Shown here piece after piece: positions 21,660-32,109 of a DNA stretch of 64,000 nt. The stretch's first letter is position 1. Every line of letters starts with the position of its first letter. The notes beneath the pieces are model-generated. The model saw nothing but the letters and a program-made list of their open reading frames with translations. It was not told the DNA's origin and ran no database searches. The position numbers were made by a program, and so were the translations under genes. Source of the stretch: Ariolimax columbianus (Eukaryota; Mollusca; Gastropoda; Stylommatophora; Arionidae); contig JAVGWX010000013.1 in assembly GCA_036924085.1 (NCBI GenBank), forward strand, positions 40,065,893 through 40,129,892. Direction: 5' to 3'.

Positions 21660-22224
21660 GTGGAAATTTGATCATCAACACAAAATACCAAATAAGGGAG
21701 ATGGACAGAAACATTTTAGAAGGTTAGTAGCCGCATGCACAATAGACCCCACAGCCACTAGGGCACTATACCGTGCGATAATGCGCGTAACAATGTTACA
21801 TGCCCACATGTTATTCTTTATCTGTCGGTCACCTTCCCCAAATCAGAGTTCGTCATCAAAGAAGGTTTCACTGGTAAAGCCCACAATCTCACGTCTTCAT
21901 CAGGTGTCGCCAGTGTGATATGGCATAGATCGGGGAGACTGCTCTAAAACTGTATGCGCGCTTCTGACAGCACATCACTGATATCTATAAACACACTGGT
22001 TTTCAAATAGCCAACCATTTCATTGGTTCTCGACGCGGAGGCATAGTCGTAGTTAGTGTCTGAAGCATAACCGATTTGCTTGAGAACAAACTAAACTTCG
22101 ACATGCGTTTCCTCCAACCGCATGGCATCAATATTTTCCATGCCTTTCCCTAATTAGTATCCCTTTCTCGCTGTCTCCGTCTGCCTGTTTTGCTCTTTAC
22201 CCCTAACTTCTTCTTCTCTTGTCT
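21660..22224. other. No gene recognised
   Basis: Unique sequence; nothing recognised. Confidence 0.5.
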
Positions 22225-23145
22225 TCTCACTTCTACCGGGCTGTAGCCTGGTGTCTTCTCACTTCTACCGGGTTGTAGCCCAGTGTCTTCTACCGGGCTG
22301 TAGCCCGGTGTCTTCTCACTTCTACCGGGTTGTAGCCCAGTGTCTTCTCACTTCTACCGGGCTGTAGCCCGGTGTCTTCTCACTGCTACCGGGTTGTAGC
22401 CCGGTGTCTTCTCACTTCTACCAGGCTGTAGCACAGTGTCTTCTCACTTCTACCGGGCTGTAGCACAGTGTCTTCTCACTTCTACCGGGCAGTAGCCCGG
22501 TGTCTTCTCACTTCTACCGGGCTGTAGCCCGGTGTCTTCTCACTTCTACCGGGCTGTAGCCCGGTGTCTTCTCACTGCTACCGGGTTGTAGCACAGTGTC
22601 TTCTCACTTCTACCGGGCTGTAGCACAGTGTCTTCTCACTTCTACCGGGCTGTAGCACAGTGTCTTCTCACTTCTACCGGGTTGTAGCACAGTGTCGTCT
22701 CACTTCTAACGGGTTGTAGCCCAGTGTCTTCTCACTTCTACCGGGTTGTAGCCCAGTGTCTTCTCACTTCTACCGGGTTGTAGCCCAGTGTCGTCTCACT
22801 TCTACCGGGTTGTAGCCCAGTGTCTTCTCACTTCTACCGGGTTGTAGCCCAGTGTCTTCTCACTTTTACCGGGTTGTAGCCCAGTGTCTTCTCACTGCTA
22901 CCGGGTTGTAGCCCTGTGTCTTCTCACTTCTACCGGGTTGTAGCCCAGTGTCTTCTCACTTCCACCGGGTTGTAGCCCAGTGACGTCTCACTTCTACCGG
23001 GTTATAGCCCAGTAACTTCTCACCTCTACCGTGTTGTAGCCCAGTGTCGTCTCACTTCTACCGGGTTATAGCCCAGTGACTTCTCACCTCTACCGTGTTG
23101 TAGCCCAGTGTCGTCTCACTTCTACCGGGTTGTAGCTCAGTGTCG
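22225..23145. repeat. 32-bp minisatellite with an inverted repeat in each unit, about 28 units
   Basis: The unit is GTCTTCTCACTTCT plus ACCGGGCTGTAGCCCGGT. In its cleanest form the second half is a perfect 8-bp inverted repeat with a 2-base loop. Many units carry ACCGGGTTGTAGCCCAGT, which weakens the stem by one mismatch and one wobble pair. The array borders a LINE relic at 23146. Confidence 0.95.
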
Positions 23146-23790
23146 AGGTATGTGTTTGTCTTTCGCCTCTCACGTGGCCCGAGTCACATTTCCACCATTT
23201 GACGGTAGATCTTCCCCCCGTCTACCTATCGGTCTTCTTCCAGGTGTTCTCCAGTGGAAGGTTGCATGTACAATGTGGCTAAACCATTTCATTCTCTGTT
23301 GCTCGATGTTCTGTAAGCAGGGAATCGTTCCAACCTTCTCCCGAATACTCATTTTTGTGATTCTGTCCTTTCTGGTGTTGTTAGTGACCTTTCATAGGCA
23401 TAGCATTTCGCAGGTGGCTAACTTTTGTCCCTGGACCTTATTAAATGCCCATGTCTGTCACTGGTAGCACAGGTGTTGGGATGAAAATACTATTTATCAT
23501 CTGCTCTTTTTGCTTGGAGGGAAATCTTGGGTTGTCCCAATAGTGAAGACATCTGGTAAGTGACAGCGTTTGACCTCTGCGCTTTCGTCTCTATCTCTCT
23601 ATCGAGTCTGCAATCCTCAGTAAAAACAGTTCACAAATACCTAAATTCTTGAACCTGCTTTATTTTTGTTTCATTCACATGAATATCAAGTGTGGATTGC
23701 TTTCTACCAATATTCACTGTGTCTGATTTGTTAATGTTGATATTCATATCGTACTTTCGACAGTAGGTTTTGTACATTGGAGTGGAACAA
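23146..23790 (-). pseudogene. LINE relic, C-terminal part
   Basis: On minus: YCRKYDMNINI (about 23725-23760), NETKIKQVQEFRYL (about 23650), then IREKVGTIPCLQNIEQQRMKWFSHI (23260-23350) and GRRPIGRRGEDL followed by NVTRAT. The order and wording are those of the region after the reverse-transcriptase core in RNase H-less LINEs. Frames differ between parts. Confidence 0.75.
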
Positions 23791-24482
23791 ACAACCCGTA
23801 ACTGATATCATCATTTTGGTTTTACCAGTATGTGACTTCTATGGGTTTATCAGTCTTTCCCCTTCTCCCTTTCCCACGTCCCCCTACCCCCTCCCCTTTC
23901 CCGGTCATTTCACTCTGTCACTCTATCTCGCTTTTGTTTTTCATTTGTTCTCCGATTCCAGACTCGAGAGGAGCCATGTAATAATTTCTTGTTATCCAGA
24001 TAAGCAAACATTTCTTACTTCTTTTTGTCATTATATCCTCCATTTATATAATCTTATTTCTATTATTATTTGCTAGTTCATTATTGTTCTTCTTCGTTGC
24101 CCTCGATGAAGGACTATTGGTCGTAACATAGGTTAGGTTGTGTTTTCGTCTCAGTACGGTATCTAGCCATATTTATTTAAGTTTTTTTTTCATTGTTTAA
24201 AAAAAAGTAATGTTGTAATTAACTGTTAAATAGACCAGATACACGAGATCCCTCACACATTCAATTAGCGGAATTGGAACTAAAGATCTATTTGCAAAAC
24301 CAATTACAGAAGAAATTTAAAAAACGATAAAAAAATCTGCGAGGTTATAATTTGCTGGACAATATATTATCTCAGCGGACGCAATCATAGCAGACATGCC
24401 CAGTCCAACGGAAATAGTATAGACATTCTTTCTGCTTGGCTACTGACTGGATTATGAAGAACACCGTATTCTACATATTACA
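23791..24482. other. No gene recognised
   Basis: Unique sequence; the open frame at 23777-24076 is low-complexity and without a recognisable domain. Confidence 0.5.
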
Positions 24483-24880
24483 ATGGAAATCAGGAATCAA
24501 GATGCTGAGCATCGCATGAGCTGTAGTGGTCAGGGACTCATAGCTGACTGCTAGTGTCAGGGCCAGCGAACCAGAGCTGCCAAGACCCTTCTACACCTCC
24601 ACGCGGTGATCCTGGATAACAGGCTGCAGCAGGGCAGACTGGGTAAGGAGAAGGGATCAAAGAGGGGATGCTAACGCGGTACTAAAAAAATTGTCGCTGA
24701 AGTCGGATGTGTTGGACCGAAAAGTGCAAATATCGCAGTTAAGCTGTAAACTACGACACAACGCATTCCGTTCTCTGGACTACATTCTGCTACTTAAGCC
24801 CTTTCAGTGTTTTGTAGTGGGAGATTGAAAACGAACGAAGCCAAGCCAAGGCAAGCCAAGCCAAGCCAAGCCAAATGTCT
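24483..24880 (+). mobile_element. Family A retroposon with (AAGCC)n tail
   Basis: Nearly full length. The head is ATCAAGATGCTGAGCATCGC, the middle CACGCGGTGATCCTGGATAA, and the distal part AAGTCGGATGTGTTGGACCG to GGGAGATTGAAAACGAACG. Instead of GAA repeats it ends in about seven AAGCC-type units (24838-24873). Confidence 0.85.
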
Positions 24881-25114
24881 TTTGACAAAAGGCTGGATGA
24901 TCTGGAGTTTTGTGACAACTTGGTTAGTCTGTCTAACAAATATAAAAACGGCAGGAAAGACATGGACAGATCTGGGAAAGATGGCGTATGACACGCAGAC
25001 TTTGCGACTATCTGTTGATGACTAATGCTCCACAAAGAGGTGAAGAGTTCTCATTGGTTGATGATCAACTAAGGTTTTCTGGTGTCAGTACAGCGCCAAT
25101 TTGCACATTTCTGG

Positions 25115-26010
25115 ACCGCGTGAATCATTAGCTCGACTCTATGCAGCCGTTGGTTCATTAATTTGTCTTCATGCAGTCGTAGGACCATTAACGTGACTTT
25201 ATATTGCCTTTAGACCATTAACTTAACTAATTCTTGCACCTCGTTTGTTAACTTGCCTTCATGTTGTGCTTTGTTCATTAACGTATCTTCATGTTGTCCT
25301 TGCTTCATTAACGTATCTTCATGTTATCCTTGGTTCAGTAACGTATTTTCATACAACCCTTTTTTATTTCTTTGACTTCATTGACTCCTCACTTAGCCTG
25401 ATCCTGCCATTGGTCCAATAACTTAACTTCATGTAGTCATTGGTCTATTAACTCCCCTGAACTGGCCAAATAGTCTGTCTATTAACTCCCTCAAATTAGT
25501 CAATTAGTCTGTCTATTAACTCTCTTGAACTGGCCAATCAGTCTGGTTTTTAAACTTCCCCTAACTGTCCAATTAGTCTGGCTTTTAACTCCTCCAAACT
25601 GGCCAATTAGTCTGGCTATTAACTCCCCCTAATTGGCCAATTTGTCTCTTTATTAACTCCCCCAAACTGGCCAATTAGTCTGGCTATAAACTCCCCCAAA
25701 ACTGACCAATAAGTCTGTCTATTAACTCATCCTAACTGGCAAATCAGTCTGGCTATTAACTCCCCTTAACTGGCCAATTAGTCTGTCTAATAACTCCCCC
25801 ACTGGCAAATCAGTCTGTCTATTAACGTCCTCAAACTGGCCAATCAGTCTGTCTATTAAATAACCCAAACTGACCAATTAGCCTGTCAATTAACTCCCCC
25901 AAACTGACCAATTAGCCTGTCTATTAATTCCCCCAAACTGACCAATTAGCCTGTCTATTATATTAACTCCCCCAAACTGGCCAATTAGTCTGTATATTAA
26001 CTTCACATCA
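25115..26010. repeat. Two adjoining degenerate arrays, about 36 bp and 34 bp
   Basis: From 25115 to about 25430 a loose repeat of GTTCATTAACGTATCTTCATG recurs about every 36 bp. From about 25436 to 26005 a clearer 34-bp unit follows, TAACTCCCCCAAACTGGCC plus AATTAGTCTGTCTAT, about 17 times. Confidence 0.85.
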
Positions 26011-26444
26011 TTTAGTCGTTAGCCTTTTAACTAGATCTCCAGTGACTATCAGTTTACTTCATTTTGTCTCACTAATTTGACTTCACACATACATTTGTCT
26101 GTCTACTAACTTGAATTACACGACAAATTTGTCTATGAACGCCCCCCTGAGGCTACTCTGAAGCTGCTGTCCTGATTAATATCACACTGTGACATAGTAA
26201 AATTGAGACAGTATGACTAAAAGAGAAGATAATGAACAACACTGTTAACAGTAAAAGAATACCAAAGTGCCTATGGGATAGAATTTGTGCGACAGAGCGT
26301 AAAAACATGATTAAATTATTGTCTAGTCTGTGAGCAATACAATATTAATGTTACTCTTTTACTGTGTTTCGTTCATGTTGTTGGACAAACAAGTCTTTTA
26401 CACGAGAAAGAATATGGAAACAAAGGGGAAAAGTAGTCTCCAAT

Positions 26445-26555
26445 CAGACACTGTCATCGGAGATGAAGTGTTTGGGATTTCATTGTACGGTATCTCAGGT
26501 TTTTATAAGTTAGTGTGACCACTTCCCTTTATCGTTGTTTTGCCGTCTCGGATAC
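26445..26555 (+). repeat. Family C-related 5' fragment
   Basis: ATCGGAGATGAAGTG, TTTCATTGTACGGTATCTCAG and CCACTTCCCTTTATCGTTG align with 41820-41910 and 43300-43385. Confidence 0.6.
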
Positions 26556-26590
26556 AAGTCAAGCAACCATTTACAGCTTGGTAGAATGGA

Positions 26591-26866
26591 GGCCACAACA
26601 GACTGAGGTACCATCTATTCAATAAACTGAAGATAGGTGCTACTGACGAATGCACCTGTGGTACACTGAAAATGACCCGTGAGCATCTGCTTCAAAATTG
26701 CCCGACATACGAGAACCAGAGAAAGCACACGTGGCCATCACCAGTGGTAACACTAGACAAGCTCTATGGCAGTGTCGACAGCCTCAGGATGACAGCTGCT
26801 TTCTTTGAACAAATTCAAGTTGACGTCTTACAGCGTAAGAAGAAAATGAATAAGAATGAAGAATTC
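26591..26866 (+). mobile_element. LINE-A copy 3, 276-bp 3' end
   Basis: Starts inside the C-terminal domain (GGCCACAACAGACTGAGG), keeps CTCGTLK...EHLLQNC in frame, and runs into the 3' UTR GTTGACGTCTTACAGCG with a short imperfect GAA tail. No convincing TSD. Confidence 0.85.
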
Positions 26867-26869
26867 CGT

Positions 26870-28254
26870 TAGATCTTAACTGTGACAGTCAATGTGTTCT
26901 AACTACTCTGCCACTCTGATGCTAACATGATATGCACGTAAGATTTTTCAGCAACTCGTATAATATGTACTCCGGAACTGTCGACTCCATGCGAGGAGGG
27001 GTATGATAACATGACCCTTTCCAACTTGCTAAAGAATAAAATTGTGAGGATTAAACACAAAATACACTATCGTATCTAGTCTAGTGTTGCTGATGATGAC
27101 GATGTTGCTGTTAATCGAAACTACTCGTGATGAGTTAACTCTCTACAACGTATCTTTGATAACGCGTTACTGAAGGCGTACTATTAAAGACGAACCAGAT
27201 TATCTTGGCTGTACTGTAACGCAAAGCTCCTAAGCAAACACAAATGTAAGAATTAGTGCCAATCCCCACCTCGCTGGCCAGCCTGCTGTAAATACAGCAT
27301 GTTAACAAGAACACGAACAAGTACAAGAGGTAGGATCTTGCTCATCGTGTTCCATCTCCCCACATTTACACTTCTCTCCCCTTAAACATGGAACCAAACG
27401 TGATCCTACACAACCTGACTATTATAGTCTCCTCAAAATTCATTTCCCTAAAAAAGACGCAGAGCATCAAATACATTATTAATGTATGTTATTATATTCG
27501 TTCATATAATTATTATGAGTAGTTCATATTACACGTGTCAATATGCACGTGAATTATTCACTGCTAATATGAAACAGAGAATTTCTTCGTTCCAAATGTT
27601 CATCAAGAAAGATATTAGACAATTGGGTGGGTATGGAGAGGGGCTGGCAAATTGGTTGTAGCAAGACTCCTAAAGAAAATTTGTTAGTCAAGATCAAGGC
27701 CACAACTCTTCCCCGTCTCTCTCTTCTCATCTCACTCTGTTTCATTTGATTCTGTCCTACAGTAAAACTCTTACACAACTTTCACACGCGCACTCAGGGT
27801 GAGACTCTTCCATTGCACTTTCGTTGGGCTGGCTTCTGTGCGCGCACAAATCTAGCATAGGTACATACAGATCCACACATACACCCAAGCACTGGTTTAT
27901 GCTTCTTGATATCGCCCAAATTGACTACGGTCTAGTGTGGAATAGGCGCGCCTCCGCCAGAAGAAACTAGTGAGGCAAACACATCAAATTAAAAACTAAA
28001 CAAAATAACAAAGGATGGGTTAGAGGTCATGAACCAGCAAGGTCACACCTATATACTAAGTGGATCCATTTAAAATGTATGCTCACGTCGGATGCAGTCC
28101 ACCATCAGGCGAAAAATATAGCAAAACACCGAGCGTATACATGGCTAGAGACAATAAGAAATATGGATCGTCATTTCGTTGAACGGCTTAACAATTATCT
28201 GACATCTGTGTCCCTGGTCCATCTTGATGAAAGTTTGATGAGTTGTGTGACTTG
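26870..28254. other. No gene recognised
   Basis: About 1.4 kb of unique AT-rich sequence. No coding region or RNA gene recognised; a faint family C-like match lies near 27265-27300. Confidence 0.45.
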
Positions 28255-28650
28255 TTCTGTTTTGTTTCTTCTTCTTTTTCTTCTTCTCCTCCATCTTCTT
28301 TTTTTCGATCACAATCTCCCGTCACAATACATGAGAAAAGCTTTGCAAGTAGCAGGATGTTGTCCGAAGAACGAAATGCGTTGTGTAATAGTTTACAGTT
28401 TGACTGCGATATTTGGACCTTTCGGTCCGACACATCTGTCTTCAGCAAGCATTTTTGAGTACCGGGTTAGCCATCCCTCTCCTATTCCTTCTCTTTAGCT
28501 AGTCTGCTATCCAGGATTACCGCGTGGAGGAAGATGTACAACTGTGTTGGCAGCTCTGGCTCGCTGGCCCTGACGCTAGCAGTCATCTTTGGGTCCCTGA
28601 CCGCTGCGCCTCATGCGCTGCTGATCATCCCCATACACATCTGGACGTTT
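28255..28650 (-). mobile_element. Family A retroposon, antisense
   Basis: TTC-rich tail on plus at 28258-28305, then the body with TTTGCAAGTAGCAGGATG, TCGGTCCGACACATC and the head CGCTGCGCCTCATGCGCTGC near 28605. Full length or nearly so. TSD not found. Confidence 0.8.
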
Positions 28651-28807
28651 GATGTGCATGGTAAGGCATTCCAATAGAGCCGGGCAATTTATAAAAAAAA
28701 GCTATTGTAGTGATTGATCATGGAAATAAAGTAGGGACATGTTATTACCAGCGTGGACTGTCGAGTACATTTTTCACAGAATTATCCACAGGGACAGAAT
28801 TGAAACC

Positions 28808-30228
28808 TCTTGCTGTTAGAATCATGTCTTCTAATCTAGGTACTGTTAGAGTCATGTCTTGTAATCCAGTTACGTATAGAATCATGTCTTCTAATCCAGT
28901 TACTGTTAAAATCATGTCTTATAATCCAGTTGCTGTTAAAATCATGTCGTATAATCCACTTGCTGTTAAAATCATGTCTCATAATCCAATCGCTGTTAAA
29001 ATCATGTTTTATAATCCAATTACTGTTAAAATCATGTCTTATAATCCAGTCGCTGTTAAAATCATGTCTTATAATCCACTTACTGTTAAAATCATGTCTT
29101 ATAATTCACTTGCTGTTAAAATCATTTCTTATAATCCAGTAGCTGTTAAAATCATGTCTTATAATCCAGTTGCTGTTAAAACCATGTCGTATAATCCACT
29201 TGCTGCTAAAATCATGTCTTATAATTCACTTGCTGTGAAAATCATGAATTAAAATCCAGTTGCTGTTAAAATCATTTCTTAAAATCCAGTTGCTGTTAAA
29301 ATCATTTCTTATAATCCAGTCGCTGTTCAAATCATTTTGTATAATCCAATTGCTGTTAAAATCATTTCTTATAATCCAGTTTCTGTTAAAATCATTTCTT
29401 ATAATTCAGTTGCTGTTAAAATCATTTCTTATAATCCAGTTGCTGTTAAAATCATTTCTTATAATCCAGTCGCTGTTAAAATCATGTCTTATAATCTACT
29501 TGCTGTTAAAATCATGTCTTATAATCCAGTTGCTGTTAAAATCATTTCTTTTAATCCAGTTGCTGTTAAAATCATGTCTTATAATCCAGTTGCTGTTAAA
29601 ATCACGTCTTATAATCCAGTTGCTGTTAAAATCATTTCTTATGATCCAGTCGCTGTTAAAATAATTTTGTAAAATCCAGTTGCTGTTAAAATCATTTCTA
29701 ATTTTTTTTTTTTTTTTTTTTTTTGTTCGCCCTATTTATCTATTCCCCAAGGCGTGTGGGCGTTACACTGTGGTTTTTATTTTGCGCCTGTTGGCCCAGT
29801 GCATCCGATTTCAGCATGCACTTTATGTAAGGGTCTGCTTCCTCCTGCATTTTCTAAGGGTTTGCTTCCCCGGGGTAACGGCCGGTGCTGTGATGGGGAT
29901 CGAACCCAGCACCTTCTGGTTGTGAGCCGTGCCACTTACCCACTAGGCCACGCCGTCCCCATCATTTCTTATAATCCAGTTGCTGTTAAAATCATTTTGT
30001 ATAATCCAGTTGCTGTTAAAATCATGTCTTTTAATCCAGTTGCTGTTAAAATCATTTCTTGTAATCCAATTTCTGTTAAAATCATTTTGTATATTCCAGT
30101 TGCTATTAAAATCATTTCTTATAATCCAGTCGCTGTTAAAATCATGTCTTATAATCCAGTCGCTGTTAAAATCATGTCTTATAATCCAGTCGCTGTTAAA
30201 ATCATGTCTTATAATCCAGTTGCTGTGT
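28808..30228. repeat. 30-bp minisatellite, about 39 units, split by a SINE
   Basis: The unit is ATAATCCAGTTGCTGTTAAA plus ATCATTTCTT. Thirty units lie left and about nine right of the SINE at 29701-29960. Position 5 of ATCATGTC/ATCATTTC alternates in blocks: mostly G in the left part, mostly T in the centre. Open frames (VAVKIMSYNP repeats) are an effect of the 30-bp period. Confidence 0.97.
29701..29960 (-). mobile_element. tRNA-derived SINE inserted in the 30-bp array
   Basis: Sense on minus. The head near 29960 reads GGGGACGGCGTGGCCTAGTG, with an A-box-like TGGCCTAGTGGGTAAG and, further in, a perfect B-box-like GGGTTCGATCCCC (about 29898-29910). It ends in about 22 A (T run from 29702). 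ATCATTTCT at 29691-29699 and 29961-29969 is the likely TSD, taken from the array unit. Closely related copy at 39159-39400. Confidence 0.93.
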
Positions 30229-30229
30229 C

Positions 30230-30479
30230 TAAGAATCCAGTTCACGGGAATGGCTTTGTGAGCGTAAACCCTGAGGACAAGTCCTATACTGGGGGTTCTT
30301 ACGTGTCCATAATATTGCTGCTATTTCCAGACTGTAACTGCTTTTGATGTTCTCCAAAATCATCCGGTTATGGGGAGCAAGCACCACCTTATTTTCAATC
30401 TAAGTACACCCAAGTTTGTGTCCCGGAGAAACAAAGCTCTACAGGAACTTATTACTCAAATGGGTCATGGAGCCGAGGA
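30230..30479. other. No gene recognised
   Basis: Unique sequence; nothing recognised. Confidence 0.4.
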
Positions 30480-30660
30480 TGCAGCACAATGAATGAGCTG
30501 ACTGCATCCAGCTATGAGTATCTGGCTACTCTTATATTGTTCAGAGAACGACAACTGACCAAGACCGTGTTCTGACTCAAAGGGACGTCCATGGAAACAG
30601 GCTGCACCAGTGTAGGTTGGCTAAGATAATATGAATCATCGCGGGCTAGGCAAATCCGGT
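30480..30660 (+). mobile_element. Family A relative (diverged subfamily)
   Basis: ACTGACCAAGACCGTGTTC, TGGAAACAGGCTGCACCAG and GTTGGCTAAGA match 43150-43245. Decayed, no tail. Confidence 0.6.
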
Positions 30661-30803
30661 TCCCATAACGCCCAGTTGAAACCGTTGAGCATAAAGTATG
30701 TGAAATATATTTTGTAGTCCTTGTGTGAAAATATCTGGACTCTCATGGTGTACGCCATCCGATAAAATTATATTTTATAACAACTGTGATAGTCATCATC
30801 ATG

Positions 30804-31514
30804 TAGCATGTACTTTATAGAATGTCGCTCCCATCACAGTCTGTCTGAAAGAAACTATATCCCATGCCAAAACTCTAGCCTCCACCACAGTCATACCCAG
30901 GGATGTACCATGTCCTTTATAGAATGTCGCTCCCATCACAGTCTATCTGAAAGAAACTATATCCCATGCCAAAACTCCAGCCTCCACCACAGTCATACCC
31001 AGGGATGTACCATGTCCTTTATAGAATGTCGCTCCCATTACAGTCTATCTGAAAGAATCTATATCCCATGCCAAAACTCTAGCCTCCACCACAGTCATAC
31101 CCAGGGATGTACCATGTCCTTTATAGAATGTCGCTCCCATTACAGTCTATCTGAAAGAAACTATATCCCATGCCAAAACTCCAGCCTCCACCACAGTCAT
31201 ACCCAGGGATGTACCATGTCCTTTATAGAATGTCGCTCCCATTACAGTCTATCTGAAAGAATCTATATCCCATGCCAAAACTCTAGCCTCCACCACAGTC
31301 ATACCCAGGGATGTACCATGTCCTTTATAGAATGTCGCTCCCATTACAGTCTGTCTGAAAGAATCTATATCCCATGCCAAAACTCTAGCCTCCACCACAG
31401 TCATACCCAGGGATGTACCATGTCCTTTATAGAATGTCGTTCCCATTACAGTCTATCTGAAAGAAACTATATCCCATGCCAAAACTCCAGCCTCCACCAC
31501 AGTCATACCCAGGC
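30804..31514. repeat. 102-bp minisatellite, seven units
   Basis: Each unit has ATAGAATGTCGCTCCCAT, ATATCCCATGCCAAAACTC and CACCACAGTCATACCCAGGG, and units differ by only a few bases. On plus this gives a 34-residue repeat that is open for 315 codons. On minus a unit reads MTVVEARVLAWDIDSFRQTV, which fits the end of a LINE polyprotein and adjoins the LINE relic at 31515-31970. Confidence 0.95.
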
Positions 31515-31970
31515 ATTCCTGGATGTATTAGTACCATCGCCATCCTGCTCCACCCTGCCTTTACTGTCAGGCACCACACCTTCCATCACCGCTCTGCCAA
31601 GACAGGTTGTGTCTTCCGATGTGACCAAAGTATCCACATTCTCTGGTTACAGTGGAACTGACAACCAGTTCTCCTCTGTGCTCAACTCTTGCCGAATGTC
31701 TACACGTGTCCCCCACTCCGTCCAGGGCTCTGAGTATCCCTCTGTAACACTCTGATCCGAAGGACTCGACTTCCTGTCCAGAAGTTTTGGCAATCGTCCT
31801 TGACTCGCAGTCATAAGCTGCCATAGGAAACGAAGTCTGCCAATACCCCTTCTCTTGGGGCTCTGTCGGTGCTCTGCCACAATCTCATCATGCCGTCCAG
31901 TCTCCGAACCGCCATGTCTATTCTTCCTCTGACCTCTTCTGAGCTGTAGACCAGTTAAATTACTAAGCAA
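31515..31970 (-). pseudogene. LINE relic, C-terminal part
   Basis: On minus: EEVRGRIDMAVRRLDGMMRLW (about 31890-31950), then SRTIAKTSGQEVESFGSECYRGIL (about 31735-31810), a decayed RWFGH-like CGYFGHIGRH (about 31610) and the stretch leading into the 102-bp array. Frames shift at least twice. Confidence 0.75.
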
Positions 31971-32109
31971 AAACAGTAAAATACCAGTTGAACGGAGCAG
32001 GGGAAGGGGGGGGGGGGGTGTCTGATTTACCAGGACAAGTCAGTAAATGAGTAACGCGTGGCTATTTTTAAAAACATTAAATGTCCCGCGAATTTAAGAT
32101 CATATATTA

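Noticed and set aside
25436..26005. Regular 34-bp repeats that resemble CRISPR spacing
   Set aside because: Units are contiguous and vary throughout; there are no constant repeats with unique spacers, no cas genes, and the setting is eukaryotic. The same applies to the 35-bp array at 57160-58403 and the 32-bp hairpin array at 22225-23145.
26584..26866. AGAATGA-type direct repeat around LINE-A copy 3
   Set aside because: The match is short, A-rich and imperfect, so it is not distinguishable from chance next to a GAA tail.
29895..29960. tRNA gene candidate (A- and B-box-like motifs)
   Set aside because: The motifs form the head of a SINE with a poly-A tail and TSD; a second copy lies at 39159-39400. 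I could not fold a complete cloverleaf. The same holds for 38302-38370.
30808..31755. 315-codon plus-strand frame with 34-residue repeats
   Set aside because: The repeat is better explained as LINE coding sequence on the opposite strand; the non-repeat end shows no domain.
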